Source: Peribacillus frigoritolerans
GTDB lineage: Bacteria; Bacillota; Bacilli; Bacillales; DSM-1321
DNA: 64,000 nt
NCBI RefSeq assembly: GCF_030676415.1
Contig: NZ_JAUUTW010000015.1
Location: forward strand, 62,001-126,000
Direction of reading: 5' to 3'
Positions 43,357-52,419 of this stretch are shown one piece after another; positions within the stretch are counted from its first letter, which is position 1; each line of letters opens with the position of its first letter. A program made the position numbers and the translations under genes. The notes under the pieces are model-generated. The model was given only the letters and a program-made list of their open reading frames with translations, was not told the origin of the DNA and made no database searches.

Positions 43357-44391
43357 GTGAAAAAATCGATGATATCCATATTGATGTTAGTTATTTTGAT
43401 GTTGTTTACAGGCTGTTCTTCCAGTAGTTCAACAGGTGCAAATGAAGATGATACATTAACCGTAGCATGGCTGCCGAATGAATCCGGGGAAGATTTAGGG
43501 GAAGCCCGCGATGAAATCGGGAAGATCTTAGAAGATGCCACAGGAAAGAAAGTCGAACATAAGACCACTACGGATTATAACATTGCAATCGAGGCAATTG
43601 CTAATGGAAACGCAGATTTAGCATTCCTGGGAGCACAAGGATATATTGAAGCAAACAACAAAAACGATAAGGTTCAACCTCTAGTTGTTCCAAGCGGTGA
43701 ATCAGGTACGTTGGATGATGCAGTCTATAATAGCTGGCTGGCTGTTCAAAATGCAGATGACTATAAAATTAACGGCGAATACAAGATAGACGATATCCAA
43801 GGGAAAAAGTTCTCTTTCGTATCAAATAGCTCTACATCTGGCTTCAAAGTTCCTTCCACAGGAATCGTTGATTATTTTTCGCAGCAAGATAAGTTTAAGG
43901 AATTAAAGGCCGAGGATTTATTGGAAGGCGGGAAAGATAAATTCTTCAGTGAAGTGCTTTATGGCGGTTCACACCAAGGATCGGCTGTAAATCTTTTGAC
44001 CGGGAAAGCCGAAGTGGCAGCTTTTTGTGACACATGTGTCAATAATTATGTGGAGCTGGCTGATGGGGAAGAGAATAAAGCGGGTGCCGTGTATAAGGTA
44101 AAGAAGGATGCAGCTGAACCCTTCAACACAGTTGTAGATAAGACATTCTCTCTCATTTCAGTGACTCCAGTCTTGAATGCACCTTTCGTTGTTAACACCG
44201 AATTAGTCAGTGAGGAAACACGTGAAAAAATTCTTGAAACCTTGATGTCTGATGAAATAGCAAATAATGAGAAAGTTTTTGTACCAGAAGACTCTAAGTT
44301 ATCAGGTCTATTTAAACGGGTGAGCGGAAAAGAAAGATTGGTAGAAGTTGAGGATGACTGGTTCAATCCAATTCGGGAATTATCTAAATAA
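43357..44391 (+). CDS. phnD: phosphonate ABC transporter substrate-binding lipoprotein PhnD
   Basis: The 344-residue lipoprotein has a signal peptide ending in LMLFTGCSS (lipobox Cys near residue 20) and the binding-protein fold with VAWLPNESGEDLGEARDEIG, AIEAIANGNADLAFLGAQGY and STSGFKVPSTGI. It captures phosphonates outside the membrane. GTG start at 43357 behind GGGGGGAGATTTAAC. First gene of phnDCEE. Confidence 0.94.
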   Translation: MKKSMISILMLVILMLFTGCSSSSSTGANEDDTLTVAWLPNESGEDLGEARDEIGKILEDATGKKVEHKTTTDYNIAIEAIANGNADLAFLGAQGYIEANNKNDKVQPLVVPSGESGTLDDAVYNSWLAVQNADDYKINGEYKIDDIQGKKFSFVSNSSTSGFKVPSTGIVDYFSQQDKFKELKAEDLLEGGKDKFFSEVLYGGSHQGSAVNLLTGKAEVAAFCDTCVNNYVELADGEENKAGAVYKVKKDAAEPFNTVVDKTFSLISVTPVLNAPFVVNTELVSEETREKILETLMSDEIANNEKVFVPEDSKLSGLFKRVSGKERLVEVEDDWFNPIRELSK

Positions 44392-44418
44392 ACGCTCTTT
44401 AATGTAGGAGGATCATAC

Positions 44419-45207
44419 ATGAAAACATTATTGGAAGTGAAAAATGTCTCAAAACATTTTGGAAATGGTACAAAGGCGTTATCCAATATTGACTTCACTG
44501 TGAAAGAAGGAGAGTTCGTTTCTATCATAGGGCCATCTGGTGCAGGGAAGTCAACTCTTCTTCGATGCATCAATAGGATGATCGATGCTTCTAGCGGAGA
44601 AATCATTTTTGATAATGATCATGTTTACAAGGTGAATAAAAGGGAGTTAAAGAAAGTACGCAGGAAAATAGGGATGGTTTTTCAACATTACAATCTTGTA
44701 AATAGATTAAGTGTGATTGAAAATACCCTGCATGGACGATTAGGCTATAAATCTACACTGGCTGGAATCCTTGGACTTTATAGTGAAGAGGAGAAACTTC
44801 AGGCTGCTAAAGTTCTCCAAATTCTCGGTCTGGAAGATCAAATCTATAAAAGGTCCGATCAGTTGAGCGGAGGCCAGAAACAGCGGGTTGGTATTGCGCG
44901 GGCGCTTATCCAAAATCCTAAATTGCTATTGTGCGATGAACCGATTGCCTCTCTTGACCCGAATTCTTCCAAAGTGATCATGGATCATTTAAGGAATATC
45001 TGCACTTCCATGGGAATCACAGTAGTAGTCAACCTGCATCAAGTCGATGTTGCCCTGAAATATTCGGATCGAATCATCGGTGTGAATAGTGGCAAGGTTG
45101 TTTTCAATGGCACAACTCAAAATATAACCTCAAATGATATCCATCAGATTTATGGATCGGATGAAGGAAAGTTGATTTTTGATTTGGGAGGTTCCCATGT
45201 CGGCTGA
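44419..45207 (+). CDS. phnC: phosphonate ABC transporter ATP-binding protein PhnC
   Basis: The 262-residue ATPase has SIIGPSGAGKSTLLRCINRM, Q-loop MVFQHYNLVNRLSV, DQLSGGQKQRVGIARALIQ and LLCDEPIASLDPNSS. VVNLHQVDVALKYSDRIIG is typical of PhnC. RBS TAGGAGG. It overlaps the first phnE by 11 bases. Confidence 0.95.
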   Translation: MKTLLEVKNVSKHFGNGTKALSNIDFTVKEGEFVSIIGPSGAGKSTLLRCINRMIDASSGEIIFDNDHVYKVNKRELKKVRRKIGMVFQHYNLVNRLSVIENTLHGRLGYKSTLAGILGLYSEEEKLQAAKVLQILGLEDQIYKRSDQLSGGQKQRVGIARALIQNPKLLLCDEPIASLDPNSSKVIMDHLRNICTSMGITVVVNLHQVDVALKYSDRIIGVNSGKVVFNGTTQNITSNDIHQIYGSDEGKLIFDLGGSHVG

Positions 45208-45982
45208 TGTTTTTGCAAAAAAGAGAAGAAACTCACTTGTATTGTTTTTGCTTATTGGGGCTGCGACGGCTGTTTCCATTATCATTACAGAATTCAGCAT
45301 CGCAAAAGGGGTTACTTCGGTTCCTAAGGCCATACAATGGTCGTTATCGAATTTTTATCCAACAAAGGATTCCCTTACCAAACTGCCAGACATTTTGATA
45401 AAGCTGAAAGAAACACTTTTAATATCCGTTGCTGCAACCACATTAGCGGGAATATTGGCCTTTGTATTTGCCATATTGGGTTCCAATACGACAAGAGTGA
45501 ATGCTTTTTTCGGAGGTTTTAGCCGTGGAATAGCAGTTTTATTTAGAAATATTGATGTCTCAATATGGGCGTTAGTTCTGTTATTTTCATTTGGACAAAG
45601 TTCCTTGACCGGTTATTTTGCCTTGTTTTTTGGATCTTTCGGTTTTTTAACCAGAGCTTTTATTGAAACGATCGATGAAGTGAGCTGCAGTTCCGTAGAA
45701 GCTTTGCAGACAACCGGCGCAAGTTATCTAACCGTCATTTCGCAGTCTGTTATCCCTTCAACCATTCCGCAAATGATCAGCTGGGTACTTTTTATGATTG
45801 AGACGAATATCAGGAATGCAACATTGGTCGGACTGCTTACAGGATCGGGTATTGGTTTTACGTTCAATCTTTATTATAAAAACTTGAGTTATGACATTGC
45901 CAGTCTTGTCGTCATTACGATCATCATTTCGATATTATCTATTGAATTGATCTCAAATTATGTGAGGAGGGTGATTTTATAA
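45197..45982 (+). CDS. phnE: phosphonate ABC transporter permease PhnE (first copy)
   Basis: The 261-residue permease has about six membrane segments and the coupling loop GSFGFLTRAFIETIDEVSCSSVEALQTTGAS. ATG at 45197 follows GGGAGG. It forms a heterodimer pair with the next gene; two phnE genes are common in Gram-positive bacteria. Confidence 0.93.
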   Translation: MSADVFAKKRRNSLVLFLLIGAATAVSIIITEFSIAKGVTSVPKAIQWSLSNFYPTKDSLTKLPDILIKLKETLLISVAATTLAGILAFVFAILGSNTTRVNAFFGGFSRGIAVLFRNIDVSIWALVLLFSFGQSSLTGYFALFFGSFGFLTRAFIETIDEVSCSSVEALQTTGASYLTVISQSVIPSTIPQMISWVLFMIETNIRNATLVGLLTGSGIGFTFNLYYKNLSYDIASLVVITIIISILSIELISNYVRRVIL

Positions 45983-46854
45983 TGCAGGCAGAGGGTCCAA
46001 TCAAACCATTTCCTTCTCATACTGGCCGGGATTTAGATAATATGCTACTTGAACGGCTATCCAAAAAGCCCTTCTCGAAATCTTCAATCGCCATTAGGTT
46101 GAGTGTGCTGGTGCTAGCAGTTTTGACCATATACGCTTTTGCCAGTTTTGATTATAAGGATGTTAAACTGTGGGACGCGCTATTATTGACCGTCGACAAT
46201 TTGAAGACCATGTTTTTTGAGCCGCATTTGAAGCACTTTACCTTTACTGAAGCGTTTTATCAGGTTTCGATTACATTAGGTTTAGCTTTCTTAACGACAA
46301 TATTTGGTGCAATCATTGCCCTGATGTTGGGACTTTTAGCGGCTGGAAATATCTCGTCCAGGCCATTATCGATTATCATAAAGGGATCGGTTGCCCTGAT
46401 TAGAGCCGTTCCTACCGTGTTATGGGTCCTCATTTTTGCAGTCGCAGCAGGGTTGGGCAGTGTAGCGGCAGTTATAGGAATGACGTTTCACTCCATAAGT
46501 TATCTTGTAAAGGCCTACTCGGAATCTTTTGAGGAAATTGATAAAGGTGCTATAGAAGCCCTGCAAGCAAGCGGTGCGAATTGGTGGCAGATCGTGTTCC
46601 AAGTCATCATTCCATCTTCGATCACTTATATCATTTCATGGACTTTCATGCGCTTTGAAATCAATTTTGCAGTGGCGGTCGCAATGGGCGCAGCGGCAGG
46701 CGCAGGAGGAATCGGCTTCGATATGTTCATGGCAAGTGGATTTTACTTTGACTTGAGTGAAATTGGAGCAATCACTTATTTTATCCTGGTAATTGCAATC
46801 TGTCTTGAAATCTTCGCAACACAGATCAAAAGAAAACTGAAAGTATCATCTTGA
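45982..46854 (+). CDS. phnE: phosphonate ABC transporter permease PhnE (second copy)
   Basis: The 290-residue permease contains MTFHSISYLVKAYSESFEEIDKGAIEALQASGA and about six membrane helices after a 45-residue cytoplasmic N-terminus. It starts at an ATG that overlaps the preceding stop (TAATG), so translation is coupled. It ends the phn island; no phnN, phnO or phnP follows. Confidence 0.93.
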   Translation: MQAEGPIKPFPSHTGRDLDNMLLERLSKKPFSKSSIAIRLSVLVLAVLTIYAFASFDYKDVKLWDALLLTVDNLKTMFFEPHLKHFTFTEAFYQVSITLGLAFLTTIFGAIIALMLGLLAAGNISSRPLSIIIKGSVALIRAVPTVLWVLIFAVAAGLGSVAAVIGMTFHSISYLVKAYSESFEEIDKGAIEALQASGANWWQIVFQVIIPSSITYIISWTFMRFEINFAVAVAMGAAAGAGGIGFDMFMASGFYFDLSEIGAITYFILVIAICLEIFATQIKRKLKVSS

Positions 46855-46940
46855 TTCTAGAATAGGGAAATATGGGTTCTTCCCATCTATCAATTTGGTG
46901 CAGCCCCTGACAGTCACGTTCGTTTCATAGCATGCATGAA

Positions 46941-46972
46941 AGAAGACCACAAAATGAAGTGGTCTCTTTATT
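46941..46972 (+). terminator. probable terminator of the phn operon
   Basis: Stem AGACCAC / GTGGTCT with an 8-nt loop, then TCTTTATT; about 90 bp after phnE. Confidence 0.7.
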
Positions 46973-47034
46973 CGTTGAAAATCTTTAAATGTTGCCGTCG
47001 GCTGATTACTAATGGTGTCATTGTCATGAAAGGC

Positions 47035-47538
47035 TTATATAAGGGCGGACTTTATTTCTTGTATCTGTTTGATATGCCTTTGTTCATGTAAGGATAATAA
47101 TTCAATCCATTGATCCAATGAGAGGTCCCCGAACAGGGGATGCTTGGCTTTCTTTCTATTTAACAAGATATCTGAATCCATATCATAAAGAACCTGTAAT
47201 AATCGATCCCTTGATTCTGCCAGCAAATCCATAAGGCTCGATAATTGAAATGGGGTTGAAGAGGGTGAAATGACCTTAGGGGATGAGAATTTCCTTGTTC
47301 TATCAGTAACGAAGTAAATGTTTTTTTGAATGATATTATTAAAATCCCTTTCCTGAATGCCATTTGCTATAACTTCTGTAAAAACCTGTTCCGTAAGATA
47401 TAAATGATGGCAAATTTGGGCGATGCTCCATACTTCAGGCACAGGCCTATGGTGGAGCATTTTTTCATCCAACTCCGTAATTTCCTCTATTAACTGTTTT
47501 CTTGATTCAAATAGCAAATCATACTCGATAAAATTCAT
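47035..47538 (-). CDS. DinB-family protein (putative metal-dependent)
   Basis: The 167-residue four-helix protein contains RPVPEVWSIAQICHHLYLTE near the N-terminus and LLSLHEQRHIKQI near the end; the three His ligands of DinB-like proteins are present. Relatives include bacillithiol transferases and thiol-dependent hydrolases, but the substrate cannot be read. ATG at 47538 follows AGGGGAG. Monocistronic. Confidence 0.85.
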   Translation of the reverse strand: MNFIEYDLLFESRKQLIEEITELDEKMLHHRPVPEVWSIAQICHHLYLTEQVFTEVIANGIQERDFNNIIQKNIYFVTDRTRKFSSPKVISPSSTPFQLSSLMDLLAESRDRLLQVLYDMDSDILLNRKKAKHPLFGDLSLDQWIELLSLHEQRHIKQIQEIKSALI

Positions 47539-48271
47539 AAGAACTCCCCTTTTGTGACACCCCATATGAAAGCATCACGGAATTTTTTAGATAGGAAAGA
47601 AAGGGATATCGACTGCATGACAAATGCAAAAAAACTAAGGTGATACGATGTGGTACTTATTAAAACACACATTGATTTCAAAAGGATTATGATTTTTATT
47701 CATTGATGGAGTTTGAATGTCTAATGATTGCAGGGGTGTGACACTATGCATTTAAGGAAGGTTTCTATTTGGGAAAGATCGCCAAAGATATCTCGCATTG
47801 TATAAAAAAAGCATGTTTCATGTGTAAGACCTTGGTTCAAAGATTGGCTTTTATATTGTCTTGAGGAAGAAATGCAGAGCTGGAGTCAGTCTGTACTCCA
47901 GGGACTACATTTTTTCTGGAGCTTTAATACCCTATCATGCCTATGCAAAAAAGTTAAGTTTATGCCTACTTAGAATGTTGCGCTTCAATACAAGAATGGG
48001 ACGTCCAGGGCTTCCTTTGATGTACCGGAAAATGTAAGGTGGCATTCAATAGGGAAAAAGAAACTAAAAGAAGCCGGACATTGGAATTGATTATATCTGA
48101 ATTATAGCACAGTTAATATTTTCCTAGAAATGATTATATCAAAAAAAGACGGAAGGTTTACACATCGTCTTTTTGTTTTTTTATTGGATAGACTATCAAG
48201 AGAAAAGTTGCTAACGCAATGGGGAGCTTTTAAACTGAAGTAAGACAAAATGAACTAGGATGGTGAATGCA
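47539..48271. other. 733-bp region without a recognised gene
   Basis: No frame longer than about 60 codons has an RBS and protein-like sequence. It contains short hairpins (e.g. GGAGTCAGTCTGTACTCC near 47880) and a terminator at 48141-48180, which suggests that something is or was transcribed rightward here. A decayed gene or small RNA is possible. Confidence 0.5.
48141..48180 (+). terminator. orphan intrinsic terminator
   Basis: Stem AAAAAGACG / CGTCTTTTT with a 14-nt loop and long T run; no coding gene directly upstream on the plus strand. Confidence 0.75.
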
Positions 48272-48940
48272 ATGGCTAAAACGATAGTCGGAAAACTGAA
48301 TTTACATAAATATGAACGGGTTGCAGTCTTGAACCTGCCAGCCGGGGCGGATTATTTAGCAGAACTGCCGGATTACGATACAGAGCTTACAGAAAATGCC
48401 TATGATCTTATATTTGCTTTTGTATTGGATATGGATTCTTTAAAAGGAATTGTGGATAAGGTGATCGAGAAAAATCATTTGAGTAAAAACGGCTATATTT
48501 ACTTGGCGTACCCCAAGAAGGGCAATAAAGAATATTCTACATATATTCATCGTGATGATTTGATGAAAGGCCTTGGTGCGGATGCAGAAGGTTATGTTGG
48601 CCCGAGTGACCTGAAGTTTGCACGTATGGTTGGGTTGGATGATGTCTTTACGGTAGTCGGACTGAAAGAAGATTCGAAAAATAGAAACCGTCCATCTACT
48701 AAAGCAAGCCAATCAGTAGATGATTATATCGAAATGATATCTGAAATTGAGAAAGATTTGCAGGATTCTCCTGATTTGCTTGCTTTCTATCAATCACTTA
48801 CCCCAGGGTATCGCAAGGATTGGGCTCGTTACGTGTATAGTGCAAAACAAGAGACGACCCAAGTGAAACGGCGCCAGGAAATGAAAACGATTTTAGGAGA
48901 GGGTTACAAGAGCAGGGATCTATACCGAAGAAATAAATGA
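48272..48940 (+). CDS. YdeI/OmpD-associated family protein
   Basis: The 222-residue protein has an N-terminal domain (KLNLHKYERVAVLNLP, GYIYLAYPKKGNKEY) of a type often called DUF3052-like, and a C-terminal YdeI domain: LLAFYQSLTPGYRKDWARYVYSAKQ, RRQEMKTILGEGYKSRDLYRR. YdeI-type proteins are loosely linked to bacteriocin or peptide resistance; the function is not known. ATG at 48272 follows AGGATGGTG. Terminator right after. Confidence 0.82.
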   Translation: MAKTIVGKLNLHKYERVAVLNLPAGADYLAELPDYDTELTENAYDLIFAFVLDMDSLKGIVDKVIEKNHLSKNGYIYLAYPKKGNKEYSTYIHRDDLMKGLGADAEGYVGPSDLKFARMVGLDDVFTVVGLKEDSKNRNRPSTKASQSVDDYIEMISEIEKDLQDSPDLLAFYQSLTPGYRKDWARYVYSAKQETTQVKRRQEMKTILGEGYKSRDLYRRNK

Positions 48941-48947
48941 GGGCGGG

Positions 48948-48976
48948 GAATGTCTGCCATTCTCTTTTTTTCTTGT
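48948..48976 (+). terminator. terminator of the YdeI-like gene
   Basis: Stem GGGGAATG / CATTCTC around TCTGC with a T7 run. Confidence 0.75.
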
Positions 48977-49021
48977 TCTGTTCAGCCTATCAAAAGCATA
49001 TACTAGACCGAATCCAAACTT

Positions 49022-49042
49022 AAATCGTAATAATTATGATTT
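49022..49042. promoter_or_regulatory. Zur-box-like dyad upstream of ycgR-like gene
   Basis: AAATCGTAAT-A-ATTATGATTT matches the B. subtilis Zur site with one mismatch. It lies 16 bp before the ycgR-like start, where repression would be effective. Confidence 0.7.
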
Positions 49043-49057
49043 GCGAGGTGGTTGAAT

Positions 49058-50068
49058 ATGCTTTTGAAACGATACACGGGAAATTTGTTTTTAGGGATTC
49101 TGCTATTTTTGTTGCTGGCATTCTTTTTTCTAGGCGATGTATTCATTCCCAAAGCGATTGATTTCTCGGGCTACCCGATGCTCCACTCTGTGTTTGTCGT
49201 GTTTTTGGGATTGTTTTTAGAATCGATTCCTTTCCTGTTCCTGGGTGCCATTGCCTCTTCGTTCATCCAGTTGTTCATCAGTGAAGAAATCATTCAGCGG
49301 ATGATACCAAAAAGACCCCTGACGGCCATTTTTACTGCGATAGGGGCGGCGCTGATCATTCCGGTTTGCGAATGTGCAATCATCCCGGTCGTCCGGAGAT
49401 TGATTCAAAAGGGTGTTCCCGTCCATGCAGGTGTGGTCTTGCTCGTAACTGCCCCAATATTGAATGTCATCGTGTTCGGCTCAACTTATTATGCGTTCCA
49501 GAATAATCCGGCCATTCTATATGGAAGAATCATTCTTTGTGTCCTGACGGCCATAATCGCAGGATTATTCATTCATATATTCAGCACGAAAGATGTGGTG
49601 AAAGAGGAGAAGGTGGAACTGGTACACGGGCATGAACATGATATTCAGTCCAGTAAATGGACAAGCTTCATTGATCATGCTTCACAGGAATTTTTTATGG
49701 TCGGCAGATACTTTATCATCGGGGCCTTGTTTGCCAGTGTATTTCAAGTGTTTATGGATCGGACCGTAATGGCCGATATTGGTCAGGCGCCAATAAAAGG
49801 CACGGCGTTGATGATGGGAATTGCGTTTGTGCTTTCACTCTGTTCATCAGCTGATGCATTCGTTGCCGCCTCCTTTTCCCATAGTTTTCTGCCAGGCTCC
49901 ATACTGGGTTTCCTTGTATTTGGTCCCATGCTGGATTTTAAAAATGTTTTGATCATGATGTCCTGTTTTAAACGGAGCTTCGTCGTCACGTATGTCCTGC
50001 TTGTTTTCGCAGTCGTCTTCAGCCTATGCCTGATTGCAGGCGGATTGTTCAGTAAGGGGGGCTTCTGA
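49058..50068 (+). CDS. DUF318 (COG0701) permease, YcgR-like
   Basis: The 336-residue protein has eight or so membrane segments. LESIPFLFLGAIASSFIQLF, IPVCECAIIPVVRRLIQKGVP and LCSSADAFVAASF are hallmarks of the COG0701 permease family. A His-rich loop (VHGHEHD) lies in the middle. The pair YcgR/YcgQ is often found near zinc genes in firmicutes. The Zur-like box suggests that it is made under zinc limitation. ATG 49058 follows GCGAGGTGG. Overlaps the next gene. Confidence 0.85.
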   Translation: MLLKRYTGNLFLGILLFLLLAFFFLGDVFIPKAIDFSGYPMLHSVFVVFLGLFLESIPFLFLGAIASSFIQLFISEEIIQRMIPKRPLTAIFTAIGAALIIPVCECAIIPVVRRLIQKGVPVHAGVVLLVTAPILNVIVFGSTYYAFQNNPAILYGRIILCVLTAIIAGLFIHIFSTKDVVKEEKVELVHGHEHDIQSSKWTSFIDHASQEFFMVGRYFIIGALFASVFQVFMDRTVMADIGQAPIKGTALMMGIAFVLSLCSSADAFVAASFSHSFLPGSILGFLVFGPMLDFKNVLIMMSCFKRSFVVTYVLLVFAVVFSLCLIAGGLFSKGGF

Positions 50069-50832
50069 TGAAACGTTTATTTATCCAAAGACTTGAAGGA
50101 TTGCTTTTGCTTGGACTGGGCCTCATGATCTTTAAATTGTATGTTTCAGGATATTTAACGAAATTGATTGCACCCAAAATGGTCCCATATGCATTGGCAG
50201 CGCTTTTTGCTTTTTTAGTGATCAGCCTTCTCCGAATGAAAAAACAAAAACAGGGTGGACAACATTGTGATTGCGGAACGAATGGAGAGTCTTCCTCGTC
50301 CACGCTGGTCCTGAAATATAGTTTGTTCTTCATTCCGATTCTTCTGGGGTTCAGCTTGACCGATTTTACGTTAAGCGGGGAAGTGCTGGCGAAAAGAGGG
50401 ATGGCGAAGCAGCAGGCACAAATGGTAAGTTCATATGATTCAGGGAAACATGCGAATGGGGAGGAAATCTCAGTAACCGATGATAATTATTTTGAAGTAC
50501 TGGATGATTTACTGAACAACCTCGATACCATCGAGGGGAAGGAAATAGAACTTTCGGGGTTCATATACCGTGAGGATACATTTACGAAAAACCAAATGGC
50601 CATCTCCCGCCTCTCCATGTCCTGCTGTGTGGTCGATGCGACGTTATACGGATATATGGTCAACGGGAACGTGGAAGGAATGAAGACGAATGATTGGTAT
50701 ACGATTACAGGGACATTAAAAAAAGGAAGCTATAAAGGGGAACCCGTACCGGTGATCGATTTAAAAGAGTCGAAGAAAATAAAGGCACCCGAAGAAGCTT
50801 ATTTATATGAAAATGTACAAATCATTCAGTAG
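50068..50832 (+). CDS. TIGR03943 (DUF1980) family protein, YcgQ-like
   Basis: The 254-residue protein has two N-terminal and one central membrane segment, a CDCG motif in HCDCGTNGES, and a C-terminal extracytoplasmic domain with GKEIELSGFIYRED, ISRLSMSCCVVDATLYG and WYTITGTLKKG. The conserved CC pair is typical of the family. It starts within the stop of the permease gene (TGATG), so the two are co-translated partners, possibly a metal-handling complex. Confidence 0.85.
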   Translation: MKRLFIQRLEGLLLLGLGLMIFKLYVSGYLTKLIAPKMVPYALAALFAFLVISLLRMKKQKQGGQHCDCGTNGESSSSTLVLKYSLFFIPILLGFSLTDFTLSGEVLAKRGMAKQQAQMVSSYDSGKHANGEEISVTDDNYFEVLDDLLNNLDTIEGKEIELSGFIYREDTFTKNQMAISRLSMSCCVVDATLYGYMVNGNVEGMKTNDWYTITGTLKKGSYKGEPVPVIDLKESKKIKAPEEAYLYENVQIIQ

Positions 50833-50838
50833 AATTGG

Positions 50839-50873
50839 AAAACCCGGCAAAAGGATGATTTTGCCGGGTTTTG
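50839..50873 (+). terminator. terminator of ycgRQ-like unit
   Basis: Stem AAAACCCGGCAAAA / TTTTGCCGGGTTTT with a 6-nt loop. Confidence 0.9.
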
Positions 50874-51047
50874 GTGCCGAAAGGGGATTGACGGATGCGT
50901 TACCGGATGTCGTATGATTCAAGATCATCATGAACTCATGATTTGTGCGCTACGGTCGAAAAAAACCAGAAACGGCGCCATTTGTTCGGGAGCACGTAAC
51001 ATAGTATAATTGGCCTTACAATGGATAGGATGTAGGGAGGGATAATC

Positions 51048-51503
51048 ATGTCTTCAGGTAATCGAAACAATCAAATTGGACCGCCGCGGTTCGCTATTGC
51101 CATTCATTCTCTGGTTTGGCTCGCACAAAGCGAAAAGCTCCTGACAAGTTCGGCAATCGCCTTAAAGGTGAAGTCACACGCCACTTTTTTAAGAAGAGTG
51201 ATGGCTCAGCTTGCAGCTGCGGGGATCGTCGAAACAAAGGAAGGACGGGAAGGCGGATATAGCTTGAAGGTGCCTGCTTCTCAGCTTACTTTGGCCGATG
51301 TGTATCAAGCAGTACGGCCGGAATGTCTTGTTTGTATGGAAACGAGCGAATGCGGTGAAGTCGGGAAGCAGCTGGATACGGCTTTGGAGGAGATCATGAA
51401 CGAAGCCGAAAAGGAAACATTGCGCCTGCTAAAGGGCTATACATTGGAAGAATTCATGAAAAAAGTCGATTTCACCAATTTTGAAAATGAGTGTCTGGGT
51501 TAA
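51048..51503 (+). CDS. Rrf2-family transcriptional regulator (YwnA-like)
   Basis: The 151-residue protein has an Rrf2 winged helix (PRFAIAIHSLVWLAQ, SSAIALKVKSHATFLRRVMAQLAAAGIV, KEGREGGYSLKVP). The ligand region reads ECLVCMETSECGEV, a Cys triplet with unusual C-x2-C-x5-C spacing that may bind a metal or sense thiol stress. Next gene is a DsbA-type oxidoreductase (74-bp gap, same strand), a plausible target. Confidence 0.88.
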   Translation: MSSGNRNNQIGPPRFAIAIHSLVWLAQSEKLLTSSAIALKVKSHATFLRRVMAQLAAAGIVETKEGREGGYSLKVPASQLTLADVYQAVRPECLVCMETSECGEVGKQLDTALEEIMNEAEKETLRLLKGYTLEEFMKKVDFTNFENECLG

Positions 51504-51577
51504 TATCCTTGCAAGAGGATACCCAGGATTATATAATGTGCTTAATACGATTGCATTTTAAATGAGGAGGTATTTAC

Positions 51578-52288
51578 ATGAAGGTGGAAATTTGGTCGGA
51601 TTATCAATGTCCGTTCTGTTATATAGGAAAGCGTCGATTCGAAGAGGCGTTAAAGCAGTTTGAAAATAAAGATCAGGTAGAGGTTTCATTTCGCAGTTTT
51701 GAGTTGAACCCAGAGGCTGAGCGGGATATCAATATGACTCAAAATGAAATGCTGGCCAAGAAATACGGCATGTCTCAAGCGCAGGTGGAAGCGAACAGCC
51801 AAAACCTGACTCAACAGGCTAAAGAATTGGGACTCGATTATCATTTGGACAAAGTGGTCTTAACGAATTCGTTCGATGCTCACCGCTTGATGCACTTTGC
51901 TGAATCAAAAGGTAAAGAGAAAGAAATGAATGAACGCCTATTTAAAGCATACTTTACGGAAGGCAAACATATTGGCGATCACGCTACATTGGCTAGTTTG
52001 GCTGTAGAGGTTGGCCTTGAAAAGTCCGAGACGGAGGCCATGCTGGCAGGAACTGCATTCACGGCAGAAGTTAGAGGAAATGAGCAAGAAGGAAGCCTGC
52101 TAGGTATTACAGGTGTGCCATTCTTCGTCATTAACCGCAAGTATGGAATCTCCGGCGCCCAGCCAACAGAAGCGTTCCTGGATACGCTTAAAAAAGTATG
52201 GGCTGAGGAAAATCCGCTTACAATCGTGAATGATCCAGCAACAGGCGACGCTTGTACGGACGGTTCTTGTAACGTGCCGGAAAAATAA
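51578..52288 (+). CDS. DsbA-family oxidoreductase (FrnE/YwbO-like)
   Basis: The 236-residue thioredoxin-fold protein has WSDYQCPFCYIGKRRFE with the CPFC pair at residues 11-14, HRLMHFAES, and cis-Pro in TGVPFFVINRKYGISGAQP. There is no signal peptide, so it acts in the cytosol. A C-terminal Cys pair (DACTDGSC) is extra. Relatives reduce or isomerise disulfides or act as glutathione-like transferases. RBS AGGAGG. Terminator follows. Confidence 0.9.
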   Translation: MKVEIWSDYQCPFCYIGKRRFEEALKQFENKDQVEVSFRSFELNPEAERDINMTQNEMLAKKYGMSQAQVEANSQNLTQQAKELGLDYHLDKVVLTNSFDAHRLMHFAESKGKEKEMNERLFKAYFTEGKHIGDHATLASLAVEVGLEKSETEAMLAGTAFTAEVRGNEQEGSLLGITGVPFFVINRKYGISGAQPTEAFLDTLKKVWAEENPLTIVNDPATGDACTDGSCNVPEK

Positions 52289-52302
52289 TGAAGATATGTA
52301 GA

Positions 52303-52334
52303 AGGAGACCCGAAACTGGGGTCTCCTTTTTTAT
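52303..52334 (+). terminator. terminator of the DsbA gene
   Basis: Stem AGGAGACCC / GGGTCTCCT with a 7-nt loop and T6. Confidence 0.9.
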
Positions 52335-52419
52335 TTAAAAAGGAAATGTTATGTATGGCAAAGAATATAGTGTACAGGATGGCTTTTCGAAAAAGTCCGA
52401 AATGAAAGGGAGCTAAAGG

